DNA of 64,000 nt from Labilibaculum filiforme (lineage in GTDB: Bacteria > Bacteroidota > Bacteroidia > Bacteroidales > Marinifilaceae), in NCBI RefSeq assembly GCF_002843315.1, contig NZ_MVDD01000001.1:248001-312000 (forward strand), given 5' to 3'. The notes beneath the pieces were generated by a model that saw nothing but the letters and a program-made list of their open reading frames with translations, was not told the origin of the DNA and ran no database searches. Position 1 is the first letter of the stretch; every line of letters begins with the position of its first letter. The position numbers were made by a program, and so were the translations under genes. Positions 16,004 to 25,575 of the stretch are shown here, piece after piece.

Positions 16004-18977
16004 ATTGGTAACTTATTACACTGGTTTGCTTTTTACCATCCATTAAAATTTCCAGAGGCTCTTTAAAGCGAACGTGTTTAAAATAATGAATTTGCTCTAC
16101 TAATTTTTGACTGTCGAGAATTTCTGTATTCACAAAATTTTGTTCCGAATTACTTCTTACCGAGAAATATCCCACATTCATAGAGGTTACATTGTGAAAG
16201 AAGTGCGATCCCAAAGAAGCATCTAAAGGAAAATCTTCCAAACCTTGTTCCACAATAATCTTAGCATTAGATATTTGCGACCAAAGAACCGGAATACCAG
16301 TAAACTTATCTTTTGTTCCCCATCTTCCAGGTCCAATCAATACATATTGACGATCCTGCTCTTTCATTTTCTGATTTAGCTTCTCAATTTCCAAAGCCAT
16401 CTCTTCGGTTTTAATCCGATCAAACTTATCAATGTCCATGTAAATAACATCTCGAATATGGTCCACTTTTCCATTTCCCATCCCTTTGCTTGCCAATAAA
16501 ACGAGCTTTTCCTTATCCACCTTACTCATGTCGATCTCAATGCTCATTTCCTGACGTATAAGAGGCTTTATCTGCAATAATTGAAAAGTAGGTAAACCAT
16601 TTTTCCCTTTCGAAAGATCTACTGCAAACTCAATTTCAACAGGAGCTCCCATTGCCTGTTTAAAAATATTAAGAATCACACTAAGTGCATGTGCAATAGG
16701 AACTTGATCGTATTTTAAAATGTTTGCAAAATTAACCACACGTGGTCCTCGTAAATTCAAATCAGGTTCCAACCTATCATTCTGAAAATCGTAAACCGAT
16801 GCACAATGCAACAAATTTCCATCCTCCTCGGCATCGGTAAGCTGATATTTAACGGTAACCGCATCCTCCCCATCTTTTAGCAAATCAATATTTTCCTTTT
16901 TCATATCAATTGCATAAAAATACTTCTGCGAATCTTTCATCTGATCCTCGATAGATGCCAACTGCAATTTAGGATGCTCGGGGCAAAAACGATGCGTTTT
17001 TTCTCCTCCCACAACATATTTTCCAAGTCCAATAGCAATAACGGCAAAACCATCCTCTGGTTTCATGTATGAAAATGGATAGTAGTTGTACGATTGTGCT
17101 ACCCCGCTAATATTTGGATAATATCTTCCGTTTGATTCCTGTCCCACTACTTCCTGAATGATAATGCCCATTTTTTCCTCTTCAATTTTATAATCAACCG
17201 CACTAAAATAGGATTGTGCGTCTGGCGAAAAAATAGAAGCATAAATAAGCTTAATTGCGGTTACTAATTGACGAAAACGCTCTTCGATATCTGGATGATT
17301 ATTGGGAAGTAAATAGGTTGCGTAAACCCCTGCAAATGGTTGCATTAACGAATCTTCGAACAAGCCCGACGAACGAACTGCTATGGGACAAGTCATTTCC
17401 TCTAAATATTCGCGAAGCCTTTCTCTTAATTTATCAGACAACTCGCCTTTGGCAAATAAATCTCTAACTTTTTTATAGTTTTTATCCAGATAAATCTTGT
17501 TGTAGAGATTATTCTTCTCGATAAAATTATCGTATTCATCCACTCCAATAATCGCTGTTTTAGGAATCGAGATATTGATATCCTTAATTAATTTTGCGAA
17601 GTAAATATTCTCAATAAAGTTACTAAGGAAGGCTAATCCTCGTCCTTTTCCTCCTAAAGATCCTCGTCCCAAACGAACTACGTAATGATTCGAGTTCACA
17701 ATATTTGGTCTGAACTTTATAATTCGTCCTCGTAATTGTTTAATACGCGAAGCTTCAAATACATCTAAACAAAATTTACGTAAATCTTTTACTGATTTAA
17801 AATCCTCTATTTGATATCTTCTTAGCTTTTTGGCAACATTAATTTCTCCACGTGCCATTAGCCAAGTTGAAATTCCATTTCTTTTTGAATGATAGAGAAG
17901 AGATTCGTCTGGAACGTACTTTAACTTTTCTTCAAACTCTTCCATCGATTTTGCAATCGCCACTTTTGTTCCGCTCTGATTTCTAAAAACAAAATCACCA
18001 AAACCCAATTTCGTGTAAATGAAATTATAAATATCCAAAGCTAAAGTATCGCTGTTTTTGTTAATAAAATCAGCCCCAACCTGCATCGCTCTAATTGCAT
18101 TATCCGTATCATGCGATTGCATTAAACACGGAATTTTCATGTTTTTATCCTGAACGTATTTAATCAGTTCTATGCCCGAATCATCGTCCAATTTTCCATC
18201 TCTGGCAAAACGAACATCAGAAATAACACAAAGTAAATTTTCCAAATAATTATCGACAATCTCCACTGCATCCTCGTAAGTGCTTACCAAAATAACTTTA
18301 GGCCTAGCTCTCATTTTCAGAATCTTATGCATTTCGTCAATATCTCCTTCATCCGAAATAACTTTTTGTGTTTGAGTCATTACAGAGGTATACAACAATG
18401 GCAGATATCTGGAATAATATTTTACGGAATCCTCCACTAATAGGATGACTCTTACATCTCCACTTTTGGTGTCGGGTTCTAAATTAATTCTATCCTCAAT
18501 GTATTTGGTCATGGCCATAAAGATCTTTGTGGAGCCATTCCAAACAAAAACCCGGTCGATGTTATTCTTAATTTTATCAGCGGCTCTATCAAAATAGGCC
18601 AAATCACTATTGTTGTTCACCAAAACCAAGACAGGAATTTCCGGTTGTACCCTTTTAATTTCCTGACTCAATTCCAATGGCGATTGTTTATCCAATCCCG
18701 CCATTAAAATTACCACATCGTAAGTTCTGCTACTTAATGCTTCTAAAGCTTCATCGTTAGTTGCAACACTTGTAAATCGTGGTGCTGCATATAAATTTAG
18801 CTGCAGATATTCCCCCACTATTTTATCTGAAAACTGACCTTCCCGTACAATGGTATATGCATCGTAATAAGTTGCGATAAGAAGAATTTCTTTCACTTTA
18901 TAAGGCATCAATTCCTGAAAAATATCTCTATCACTCTTTTTCCGTTTGTATATTTTGGAAATCGAAACTTCTTCCAT
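16002..18977 (-). CDS. Receiver-domain/PEP-synthase ATP-grasp fusion protein
   Basis: 991 residues, probably cytosolic. Residues about 30-165 look like a degenerate receiver fold (EILLIATYYDAY, YDVVILMAGL) with no phospho-Asp. Residues about 176-325 form a second receiver with acidic pair E182/D183, likely phospho-acceptor D254 (VISDVRFA) and K307. From about 436 a PEP-synthase/PPDK-type nucleotide-binding domain begins (GRGSLGGKGRGLAF), with PIAVRSSGLFEDS at 531-543 and PVEIEFAVD followed by LLQIKPLIR near 820. The C-terminus carries GPGRWGTKDKFTGIPV. The swivelling phospho-His domain and the PEP barrel of true PEP synthase are missing, so it cannot do the complete reaction. Function unknown; a phospho-signalling-controlled ATP-dependent enzyme is an inference. 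Confidence 0.8.
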   Translation of the reverse strand: MEEVSISKIYKRKKSDRDIFQELMPYKVKEILLIATYYDAYTIVREGQFSDKIVGEYLQLNLYAAPRFTSVATNDEALEALSSRTYDVVILMAGLDKQSPLELSQEIKRVQPEIPVLVLVNNNSDLAYFDRAADKIKNNIDRVFVWNGSTKIFMAMTKYIEDRINLEPDTKSGDVRVILLVEDSVKYYSRYLPLLYTSVMTQTQKVISDEGDIDEMHKILKMRARPKVILVSTYEDAVEIVDNYLENLLCVISDVRFARDGKLDDDSGIELIKYVQDKNMKIPCLMQSHDTDNAIRAMQVGADFINKNSDTLALDIYNFIYTKLGFGDFVFRNQSGTKVAIAKSMEEFEEKLKYVPDESLLYHSKRNGISTWLMARGEINVAKKLRRYQIEDFKSVKDLRKFCLDVFEASRIKQLRGRIIKFRPNIVNSNHYVVRLGRGSLGGKGRGLAFLSNFIENIYFAKLIKDINISIPKTAIIGVDEYDNFIEKNNLYNKIYLDKNYKKVRDLFAKGELSDKLRERLREYLEEMTCPIAVRSSGLFEDSLMQPFAGVYATYLLPNNHPDIEERFRQLVTAIKLIYASIFSPDAQSYFSAVDYKIEEEKMGIIIQEVVGQESNGRYYPNISGVAQSYNYYPFSYMKPEDGFAVIAIGLGKYVVGGEKTHRFCPEHPKLQLASIEDQMKDSQKYFYAIDMKKENIDLLKDGEDAVTVKYQLTDAEEDGNLLHCASVYDFQNDRLEPDLNLRGPRVVNFANILKYDQVPIAHALSVILNIFKQAMGAPVEIEFAVDLSKGKNGLPTFQLLQIKPLIRQEMSIEIDMSKVDKEKLVLLASKGMGNGKVDHIRDVIYMDIDKFDRIKTEEMALEIEKLNQKMKEQDRQYVLIGPGRWGTKDKFTGIPVLWSQISNAKIIVEQGLEDFPLDASLGSHFFHNVTSMNVGYFSVRSNSEQNFVNTEILDSQKLVEQIHYFKHVRFKEPLEILMDGKKQTSVISYQ

Positions 18978-19204
18978 GTTAATTGGTATTTATGTTTTTG
19001 TTGTCTGTATTTAGAAATACAAAATAATATAATTTTCCGGTTTGATATCTAAATTTTACAAACAACCTGAATACGAATAGTAAGTGTTTGATGAATAGAT
19101 ATACTTTAAATAAAATCGGAAAAACTCAATCGAAATTCTCCCTTTTTCTATTATTTGATTCCCTTTAAAACTTGAGGCTGAAAATAATCAATTTTAAAGG
19201 TAAA

Positions 19205-19240
19205 AAATAAAGAGGAAACCAATTGTTCCCTCTTTTTATG
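19205..19240 (-). terminator. Intrinsic terminator of korB
   Basis: AAAGAGGAAAC pairs with GTTCCCTCTTT with one mismatch around a CAATT centre. A U-rich tract follows in the reverse direction, 30 bases past the korB stop. Confidence 0.6.
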
Positions 19241-19268
19241 TATTGATAAATTAATTTTTTTTTTCGTA

Positions 19269-20309
19269 TTATTTAACTTCCCAAGTATCCCCGCTATTCA
19301 GCAAATCGTCCATGCATTTAATCGTCGACACTGCTTGAACATCTTTAATTTGCTGCACCATTTTTTCTTCGTAAGAAAGTGCTGCAACATCTCGAATAAC
19401 ACCTAAGGCTACAGGATACTCTGGTGCTGTCATATTAGACAGTAACCAAGCCATATGAGGATCTGGATTATGAGCATCGTGAATTAAAATATCCTGATCG
19501 GTAATTCCAAATTCGCCAATTGTAACTACAATTAGTTTCCCATTACCACCCAAAACTAAACCTTTGTTTTTATTCTTTCCGAAGATCATGCGTTCCCCAT
19601 GACGCAAAGTCAGCTGAAAATCGTCCTTAGTTTCCTTATCGGTGATTAAAGCATGAGCTCCATCGTTATAAATAACACAATTTTGTAGAATTTCGATAAT
19701 AGAAGTCCCTTTGTGTTTTGATCCCGCTAAAACTAATTCGGTGGTTAATTTAATGTTCGTATCTATTGATCTGGCATAAAACTTTGATTGTGCTCCTAAA
19801 GCTAGTTCTGCTGGATGAAATGGTTGCTCAATAGTCCCAAATGGAGAAGTTTTAGTCACCATTCCTTGCTTCGAGGTTGGTGAATATTGCCCCTTTGTAA
19901 GACCATAAATTTCGTTATTAAAAAGAAGAATAGTCATGTCGATATTCCTACGAATAGCATGAATAAAATGATTTCCTCCAATTGCCAAAGCATCACCATC
20001 CCCCGATATTTGTAATATTTCAAGATCTGGATTTGCTGACTTCACCCCCGAAGCGATTGCTGCAGCTCTTCCATGAATTGTATGAAAACCATAAGTATCC
20101 ATATAATATGGAAAACGAGATGAACATCCAATTCCTGATATAACAGCAAATTTTTCCTTAGGAATGTTCATTGCAGCCATTGCCTTTTGAACCGAATTTA
20201 ATACTCCATGGTCTCCACATCCAGGGCACCATCTTACCTCCTGATCACTTTTAAAATCTTTTGGAGTTAATTTAACAGGACTATTTGATTTAAGAATTGT
20301 ATCTGTCAT
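19269..20309 (-). CDS. korB: 2-oxoacid:ferredoxin oxidoreductase, beta subunit
   Basis: 346 residues. This subunit binds thiamine diphosphate: WCPGCGDHGVLNSVQKAM (from residue 27) and the TPP/Mg motif GDGDALAIGGNHFIHAIRRN followed by NNEIYGLTKGQYSPTS. The complex decarboxylates a 2-oxoacid, probably 2-oxoglutarate, to the acyl-CoA and reduces ferredoxin; it can run in the reductive direction in anaerobes. Cys residues near the start (C28, C31) and SGIGCSSRFPYY fit the [4Fe-4S] ligand set of this subunit type. It follows korA with 2 bases between stop and start and is certainly cotranscribed. The choice of 2-oxoglutarate over pyruvate rests on subunit layout. Confidence 0.9.
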   Translation of the reverse strand: MTDTILKSNSPVKLTPKDFKSDQEVRWCPGCGDHGVLNSVQKAMAAMNIPKEKFAVISGIGCSSRFPYYMDTYGFHTIHGRAAAIASGVKSANPDLEILQISGDGDALAIGGNHFIHAIRRNIDMTILLFNNEIYGLTKGQYSPTSKQGMVTKTSPFGTIEQPFHPAELALGAQSKFYARSIDTNIKLTTELVLAGSKHKGTSIIEILQNCVIYNDGAHALITDKETKDDFQLTLRHGERMIFGKNKNKGLVLGGNGKLIVVTIGEFGITDQDILIHDAHNPDPHMAWLLSNMTAPEYPVALGVIRDVAALSYEEKMVQQIKDVQAVSTIKCMDDLLNSGDTWEVK

Positions 20310-20311
20310 GA

Positions 20312-22156
20312 CTATTTCTCCTCCAATAATTGATTAAACCTCTCTTTTAATTCCAACACAGTAAAAGGCAGTCCTTGTAACTTATTATATTGTTTAAATT
20401 TGATATCCTGAAAACCAGCCCTTAAATACTCGGCAAATTGTCCTTCATTCAATTCACAAACGATTACTTTTTTATGACGACTTAAAACCTCCCCGGTATT
20501 CTTTGGCAATGGAAAAATATAATGGAAATGTGCTAAGGCGATACTCTTTCCCTCGGCCTGCAATTCACGAACAGCCGTGGTTAAGTGACCATAAGTTCCA
20601 CCCCAACCTACAACAAGAACATCTGCATCTTCATTTCCTTTAATCGGTACATCAGGAATAAAATTAGCAACCCGTCTAATTCTTTCCGATCGAATATCTG
20701 TCATTACCTGATGGTTTTCCGGCACATACGAAACAGTTCCTGTCACATCCATCTTTTCCAAACCTCCAATTCGGTGCTCCAAGCCCTTAGTTCCTGGTAC
20801 AGCCCATTTTCTTGCCAGTTTATCTTTATCCCTGGCATATGGTTGATAGTTGTCACCCTCTTTAGCAATTGGCACCTCTATTGAAGAAAGATCAGCCATT
20901 TTAGGAATTCGCCAAGGTTCAGCTCCATTTGCAATAAAACCATCAGTAAGCAAAATAACAGGAGTCATATGCTCCAGGGCAATTTTACCTGCACTAAAGG
21001 CGTATTCAAAGCAATTTGAAGGTGTACTGGCTGCAATTACAGGCATTGGACATTCTCCGCTTCGACCGTGAATTGCCTGCATTAAATCTGACTGCTCGGT
21101 TTTCGTAGGAAGACCTGTTGATGGGCCTCCACGCTGAACATTCACAATTACCAAAGGTAATTCTGTCATTACAGCCAAACCTGCAGCTTCTGTTTTAAGT
21201 GCCAATCCTGGTCCTGATGTTGTTGTTACTGCAAAATTACCCGCAAAACTAGCTCCAATTGATGTACAGATACCAGCAATCTCATCCTCTGCCTGAAATG
21301 TTTTCACACCAAGATCCTTACGGGCGGCCAATTCCTGCAGAATTTCTGTTGCAGGGGTAATTGGATACGATCCACAGAACAATTCCAAACCAGCTTTTTC
21401 GGCTGCTGCAATTAATCCCCAGGCTGTTGCTTTATTTCCTGTAATATTCCGGTAGATTCCTTTCTTGATTTTCGCTGGTGCCACACTAAAATTATAGGGC
21501 AAAGCCTCAATTGTTTTTGCAAAATTATAACCTGCACGCAACACCATCTTGTTTCCCTCAACAACCAATGGATATTTTTTGAATTTTTTTTCAATAAACT
21601 CCTCTGTATGGTCTAATGGACGATCGAACATCCAATATACCATCCCAAGTGTAAACATGTTCTTGCTGCGGATAATACTTTTCTGATCCAATCCTGTATC
21701 CTTCAAACACTCTTTTGTAAGCGAAGTTACTCTTGCTCTAATCAGATTATAATCGGCCAAATTCTCATCATCTAATGGATCAGATTCATAACCGGCTTTT
21801 TCAAAATTCCTATCGGTAAAACTATCTTCATTAATAATAATTGTCCCACTCGGTTTAACCCATTTTAAATTTGCCTTTAATGCTGCCGGGTTCATAGCCA
21901 CCAATACATCTGCAAAATCACCGGGAGTATTCACCTCCTTGTGCCCGAAATGCAATTGAAAACCCGATACACCACCAACTGTACCCTGAGGGGCTCTAAT
22001 TTCAGCTGGATAATCAGGAAAAGTAGCAACATCATTTCCGAACAATGCGGAAGTATCCGAAAATTGCGTTCCTGTTAGCTGCATCCCATCTCCCGAATCT
22101 CCGGAGAATCGAATAACAACTTCTTCCTTTTCAATGATTTTTGTTTTTTGACTCAT
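20312..22156 (-). CDS. korA: 2-oxoacid:ferredoxin oxidoreductase, alpha subunit (gamma-alpha fusion)
   Basis: 614 residues. Residues about 10-190 are the gamma-type domain that binds CoA-side elements (RFSGDSGDGMQLTGTQF, GTVGGVSGFQLHFG), fused to the pyrimidine-binding alpha domain from about 215 (GNKATAWGLIAAAEKAGLELFCGSYPITPATEI), with VQRGGPSTGLPTKTEQSDL and a C-terminal domain ending VLELKERFNQLLEE. This gamma-alpha fusion with a separate beta is the KorAB architecture, without a ferredoxin-domain delta subunit. It is first in the korAB operon. A candidate promoter lies about 100 bases upstream. It links the TCA cycle to ferredoxin-dependent metabolism. Confidence 0.92.
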   Translation of the reverse strand: MSQKTKIIEKEEVVIRFSGDSGDGMQLTGTQFSDTSALFGNDVATFPDYPAEIRAPQGTVGGVSGFQLHFGHKEVNTPGDFADVLVAMNPAALKANLKWVKPSGTIIINEDSFTDRNFEKAGYESDPLDDENLADYNLIRARVTSLTKECLKDTGLDQKSIIRSKNMFTLGMVYWMFDRPLDHTEEFIEKKFKKYPLVVEGNKMVLRAGYNFAKTIEALPYNFSVAPAKIKKGIYRNITGNKATAWGLIAAAEKAGLELFCGSYPITPATEILQELAARKDLGVKTFQAEDEIAGICTSIGASFAGNFAVTTTSGPGLALKTEAAGLAVMTELPLVIVNVQRGGPSTGLPTKTEQSDLMQAIHGRSGECPMPVIAASTPSNCFEYAFSAGKIALEHMTPVILLTDGFIANGAEPWRIPKMADLSSIEVPIAKEGDNYQPYARDKDKLARKWAVPGTKGLEHRIGGLEKMDVTGTVSYVPENHQVMTDIRSERIRRVANFIPDVPIKGNEDADVLVVGWGGTYGHLTTAVRELQAEGKSIALAHFHYIFPLPKNTGEVLSRHKKVIVCELNEGQFAEYLRAGFQDIKFKQYNKLQGLPFTVLELKERFNQLLEEK

Positions 22157-22254
22157 GACTGTTTTGAATTAAACTTGAAACTAAGCCTTTGGTTAGTTAG
22201 TTGTTTTTTATTTATCTAAATCACACGGTGCTAAAATCATGTTACATAGCATGG

Positions 22255-22284
22255 TAAAGGTAGCGTTTCCCTGTTTTTAGACAA
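22255..22284 (-). promoter_or_regulatory. Candidate promoter of korAB
   Basis: On the reverse strand TTG (22282-22284), 19 bases, then TACCTTTA (22255-22262, one mismatch to TAnnTTTG) lie about 100 bases before the korA ATG. Confidence 0.4.
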
Positions 22285-22490
22285 GCAAAGAGCAAAAAAA
22301 ATATCCACTTTTCGCAATCGTTTGTATCTTAAAAAGTTACATCAAACCTAGCTCACATAAAATGCTAGCATAAAGAGTTGATTATGTCTTAATAAGGGAA
22401 GTAACGAGAAAATAATCAAAGAATTGTTCTAGATCTCCATGGTGATGATAAACGAAGTGCAAAGCCACAATTGTTTACTTCAATGTGGTC

Positions 22491-22523
22491 AAAAAAAAGA
22501 GGCTATCATTGCTGATAGCCTCT
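22491..22523 (-). terminator. Intrinsic terminator of the first susCD operon
   Basis: A perfect 11-bp stem AGAGGCTATCA/TGATAGCCTCT (22498-22508 with 22513-22523), loop TTGC, has eight A on its left that form the U-tract on the reverse strand. Confidence 0.9.
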
Positions 22524-22547
22524 CCATATTACTATAGAAAATAATTT

Positions 22548-23231
22548 CTAATGTGAATCTTCAGAAAATCCAGTGTACCGGTGTCCTGAATAAATATAGG
22601 TTTCATCAGTTGAAGATGTATCATATACCGATGAATCGAATATCCACTCGAATTCAGCTACATCAGGATTTGCTCTGTAAGCCTCAGGAACTTCTTGAGA
22701 CTTGAAAGTAACATCCCCATACAAGAACACAACCTTCATGTAAATACTATCAGCAACATTACCACCAATAGTAGTCGCAGCTTTTTGTAAAACTTTACCT
22801 TCAACTAAACCTGTTTTAGCTCCCCAGATATTTTTAACAACAGTTTCACCTGCAGCAGTAGGTTTTGTAGTAGGAACTTTTACCATAGAATTATTTAAAG
22901 GTAAATCATCGTAACTAAGAGACTTAGATGCAAAACTAGAAGCATCACCATTTAAGAAAAATTTTGATGTTATTTCAAGCCATTTACCATGATCCGTAAA
23001 CCACACCTCATTATCAACATTTGCCTCTGTATTATAAATATCAATTATTCTAGAATCGCTATAATCAGCATAAACAGAACCATCTTCGTATTGCACTTGA
23101 CAAACGTAAGATCCCGAATATTCTAAAGTTGCACTATCCCATATTTCAATATCATCATCGCAAGATGTGAACGATAATCCTACTATCATCACAGTGGCAA
23201 CGAGAAATAACTTATTAATTATATTTTTCAT
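22548..23231 (-). CDS. Surface lipoprotein, lipid-binding-like family (PF12888 type)
   Basis: 227 residues. The signal peptide ends in the lipobox LSFTSC with the lipidated Cys at 24, followed at once by DDD, the acidic pattern that sends Bacteroidetes lipoproteins to the cell surface. The body (TLEYSGSYVCQVQYEDGSVYADYSD, VWFTDHGKWLEI) resembles the putative lipid-binding family that accompanies some SusCD pairs. It is the last gene of the susC-susD-lipoprotein-lipoprotein operon, 23 bases after the preceding gene, and is followed by the operon terminator. A role as an accessory surface binding protein of the uptake complex is inferred from position. Confidence 0.7.
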   Translation of the reverse strand: MKNIINKLFLVATVMIVGLSFTSCDDDIEIWDSATLEYSGSYVCQVQYEDGSVYADYSDSRIIDIYNTEANVDNEVWFTDHGKWLEITSKFFLNGDASSFASKSLSYDDLPLNNSMVKVPTTKPTAAGETVVKNIWGAKTGLVEGKVLQKAATTIGGNVADSIYMKVVFLYGDVTFKSQEVPEAYRANPDVAEFEWIFDSSVYDTSSTDETYIYSGHRYTGFSEDSH

Positions 23232-23254
23232 TTCTATTACTTTAATAGTTAAAA

Positions 23255-23926
23255 TTACTGTTTTTCAAAAGTACGAAGATTCGTTCCGTATCCCGATCCT
23301 TTAACACTCCAAATATAACCTGCATTATAAGCAATTACGTCGGGTTCCGAACCTGATGTTGTAGAACTAGCAAAAATAGTTCCTCCTCTTTCATTCGCTT
23401 GAACTGGCATTACAATTTTATCAGCTGAAACTTGATATACAACAAGATCGTATTCGTATGAATCTGAATCCACACCGCCTACATCATTAACTTTGTATAC
23501 TCCTGCAGCATCTGTTGCTACCCATTGCGAGAAACCTCCCCCTGGGCTAGAACCATACATTGTTCTTTTATAAGTTCCTGTAAGATCTGTACCTGTAACT
23601 GAAGCAATATCTTGTACAATAACTTGTCTTAAAACTGATGCACTAAATCCTTCTTCATTATAAGCGGAATACACTAAAGCATAGATACCAGCAACTGATG
23701 TGTTTACAGAACCATCAATTATTACTTCAGCAGATTCCCCTCCGACTAAAGCCGTAACTCCGGCATCAACAAATGTATCTCCAATGTTTAAAACTACAAT
23801 CTCATCACCAGCCATTTCTAATAATGGGTAATAAGTAATTCTTGAAATATCTTCTGTTTCTTTATCATCGCAGGAATAAAACAAGGCAATGATACACAAC
23901 AGCGATAAATATAATATTTTTTTCAT
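23255..23926 (-). CDS. Surface lipoprotein with Ig-like (DUF5011/DUF5012-type) domain
   Basis: 223 residues from the ATG at 23926 (MKKILYLSLLCII). The frame is open 13 codons further upstream, but that part would precede the signal peptide with unlikely residues. The lipid-bearing Cys is residue 19 and is followed by DDKETED, a surface-export signal. Residues about 35-105 form an immunoglobulin-like domain (VVLNIGDTFVDAGVTAL, SVAGIYALVYSAYNEEG, VIVQD) of the DUF5011 kind. The C-terminal part (GTYKRTMYGSSPGGG) is unrecognised but resembles partners of SusD-like proteins. It sits third in the operon. It probably binds the imported ligand or props up the SusCD lid. Confidence 0.75.
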   Translation of the reverse strand: MKKILYLSLLCIIALFYSCDDKETEDISRITYYPLLEMAGDEIVVLNIGDTFVDAGVTALVGGESAEVIIDGSVNTSVAGIYALVYSAYNEEGFSASVLRQVIVQDIASVTGTDLTGTYKRTMYGSSPGGGFSQWVATDAAGVYKVNDVGGVDSDSYEYDLVVYQVSADKIVMPVQANERGGTIFASSTTSGSEPDVIAYNAGYIWSVKGSGYGTNLRTFEKQ

Positions 23927-23990
23927 TTTTCTAATTTTATAGTAAGAGAAGGACATTAAAATCACATCCTATCTCAATTTATTGCAACTA

Positions 23991-25562
23991 TTACTCTGCT
24001 TTAAGATTCCACCAAACTTTCGATAAAAGATCTACTCTTTGTTCTGGAGCATTGCTATTACGTGTTAAAACACTTGCAGGATAGATTGGTGCAGATGGAA
24101 GTTTAGCATTTGTTTTTGCTCTACCAGCTACAGAAATTGTTAAAGACCCAACAGGAAAATTGTCAAAAGCTTCAGTACGATCTTTTCGAATATCAACCAA
24201 ATTAACCGATGGATACTTTGTTCTGTTATGCTCTAAGAATGATTCAATATGTTGGTAGTTAGCATTTGCTACCCACTTTTGCATCGCAATTTGCTCAATT
24301 CCTTCCTCAATAGTACCGTTCACCCAAGTTGCATAACCTGTAGAAATAATATCATCATTTACTAAAGTTGCAACTAAAGCAGCTTTCTCATCAACTTTCA
24401 TTTCTAGATCTATGTCAGTAATATGCTGGTTTTTTGAAGCCTGAACGCCAAGATCATAATATTCCTTCGCTTTTGCATTATTACCCGCACGAACATATGC
24501 TTCAGCGATAAAGAAATTGATTTCCCATGTTGACATAATCACAAGATCCATGTTTGGCGAAAAAATAGGCTGACTGTACTTTTCTGTATCATCCTTAACA
24601 CCATCGCCATCCGAGTCTTCATTAGAATCAAAATCTCCAACAAAAGCACCTTTATGAGCACTCCCAGTTTTAACAAATAACGTTTCAATACGAGGGTCGC
24701 TGTTGTTATTTAAATAATCCAAAAAGTTTTTAGATGCAATAACATTAGTAGACAAGTTAGCTGCACCACCTTGTTCGAATTCTCTCATAGGATGACGTTT
24801 TCCTTCTTGACCGTCAGACCAAGTAGATCCAGGAATCCTAGCACTTGAGGTAATAAAGCTTGAAGCTTCGATAAAACTGATAACATCTGCGTTATTATAA
24901 TCAGCTGTTTCTGTAAGACGCATCATTAACTTCAACTTAAGCGAATTTGCAAACGCTTTCCATGCAGTTAAATCACCAGCATATACAAAATCGTAACTTT
25001 CATCTAGCGTAGAGGTTGAAAGATCAGTAGCAATTAATGCTTCAACTCTTTTAAACAGGTCTGCATAAATTTCACTTCCCTTATCAAACATTGGAGACAC
25101 GTTTCCTTCATTTCCTTTTAGCGCTTCGAAGTAAGGAACATCGCCCCAAACATCAGTCATAATTTGCCATGTAAAAATAGAAAGAGCTTCTGCAACAAAA
25201 TAATTCCCCTTATTCGTTGACTCAGCTGAAACATCCTTCATTCTTTCCAAGTCGTTCAAAACACCTGCAGTTAATTCTGTATAAGTGTTTGAGAAACTAG
25301 TTTCTTGGTATTCACAAAGGAATTTAAATTGAGATGCTGAGTAAGCTTGAGTCCAATATTGTCCCCAAAAACCACCACCAAATCCAAAATCCCATCCCAT
25401 AAGCTGATTGGCCAAACCAATTTCAGCAGAAGGTAATACTACTTTTGCATCAGGTATCTCACTTAATACGTTAGGATCCTCATTTATATCTAGATAGCTA
25501 TCACATCCCCAACCAAATAAGGTCATACAGGCAAGTGACATTGTTATTATTCTATGTTTCAT
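23991..25562 (-). CDS. SusD/RagB-type outer-membrane nutrient-binding lipoprotein (locus 1)
   Basis: 523 residues. The lipobox FGWGC places the lipid at C20, followed by DSYLDINEDPN, a start typical of the SusD-like_2 branch (PF12771). The body is helix-rich with TPR-like segments (YFVAEALSIFTWQIMTDVWGDVPY, WEINFFIAEAYVRAGNNAKAKEYYD), as in SusD lids that close over the SusC barrel and bind substrate. It lies 13 bases after susC and is cotranscribed. The SusD-like_2 branch is found in pairs importing non-glycan cargo as well as glycans, so the substrate is open. No carbohydrate-active enzyme gene lies nearby; a peptidase does. Confidence 0.92.
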   Translation of the reverse strand: MKHRIITMSLACMTLFGWGCDSYLDINEDPNVLSEIPDAKVVLPSAEIGLANQLMGWDFGFGGGFWGQYWTQAYSASQFKFLCEYQETSFSNTYTELTAGVLNDLERMKDVSAESTNKGNYFVAEALSIFTWQIMTDVWGDVPYFEALKGNEGNVSPMFDKGSEIYADLFKRVEALIATDLSTSTLDESYDFVYAGDLTAWKAFANSLKLKLMMRLTETADYNNADVISFIEASSFITSSARIPGSTWSDGQEGKRHPMREFEQGGAANLSTNVIASKNFLDYLNNNSDPRIETLFVKTGSAHKGAFVGDFDSNEDSDGDGVKDDTEKYSQPIFSPNMDLVIMSTWEINFFIAEAYVRAGNNAKAKEYYDLGVQASKNQHITDIDLEMKVDEKAALVATLVNDDIISTGYATWVNGTIEEGIEQIAMQKWVANANYQHIESFLEHNRTKYPSVNLVDIRKDRTEAFDNFPVGSLTISVAGRAKTNAKLPSAPIYPASVLTRNSNAPEQRVDLLSKVWWNLKAE

Positions 25563-25575
25563 AATTGTGTTTAAT

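Larger units (their letters stand above)
22157..22547. other. Intergenic region between korA and the lipid-binding-like lipoprotein gene
   Basis: No gene is visible in 391 bases. It holds the candidate korA promoter (22255-22284) and, at the right, the terminator of the four-gene susCD operon. Confidence 0.6.

Noticed and set aside
16002-22156. A single korAB plus receiver/ATP-grasp operon
   Set aside because: About 290 bases and a terminator-like hairpin separate korB from the 991-residue gene, so I treat them as neighbours only.
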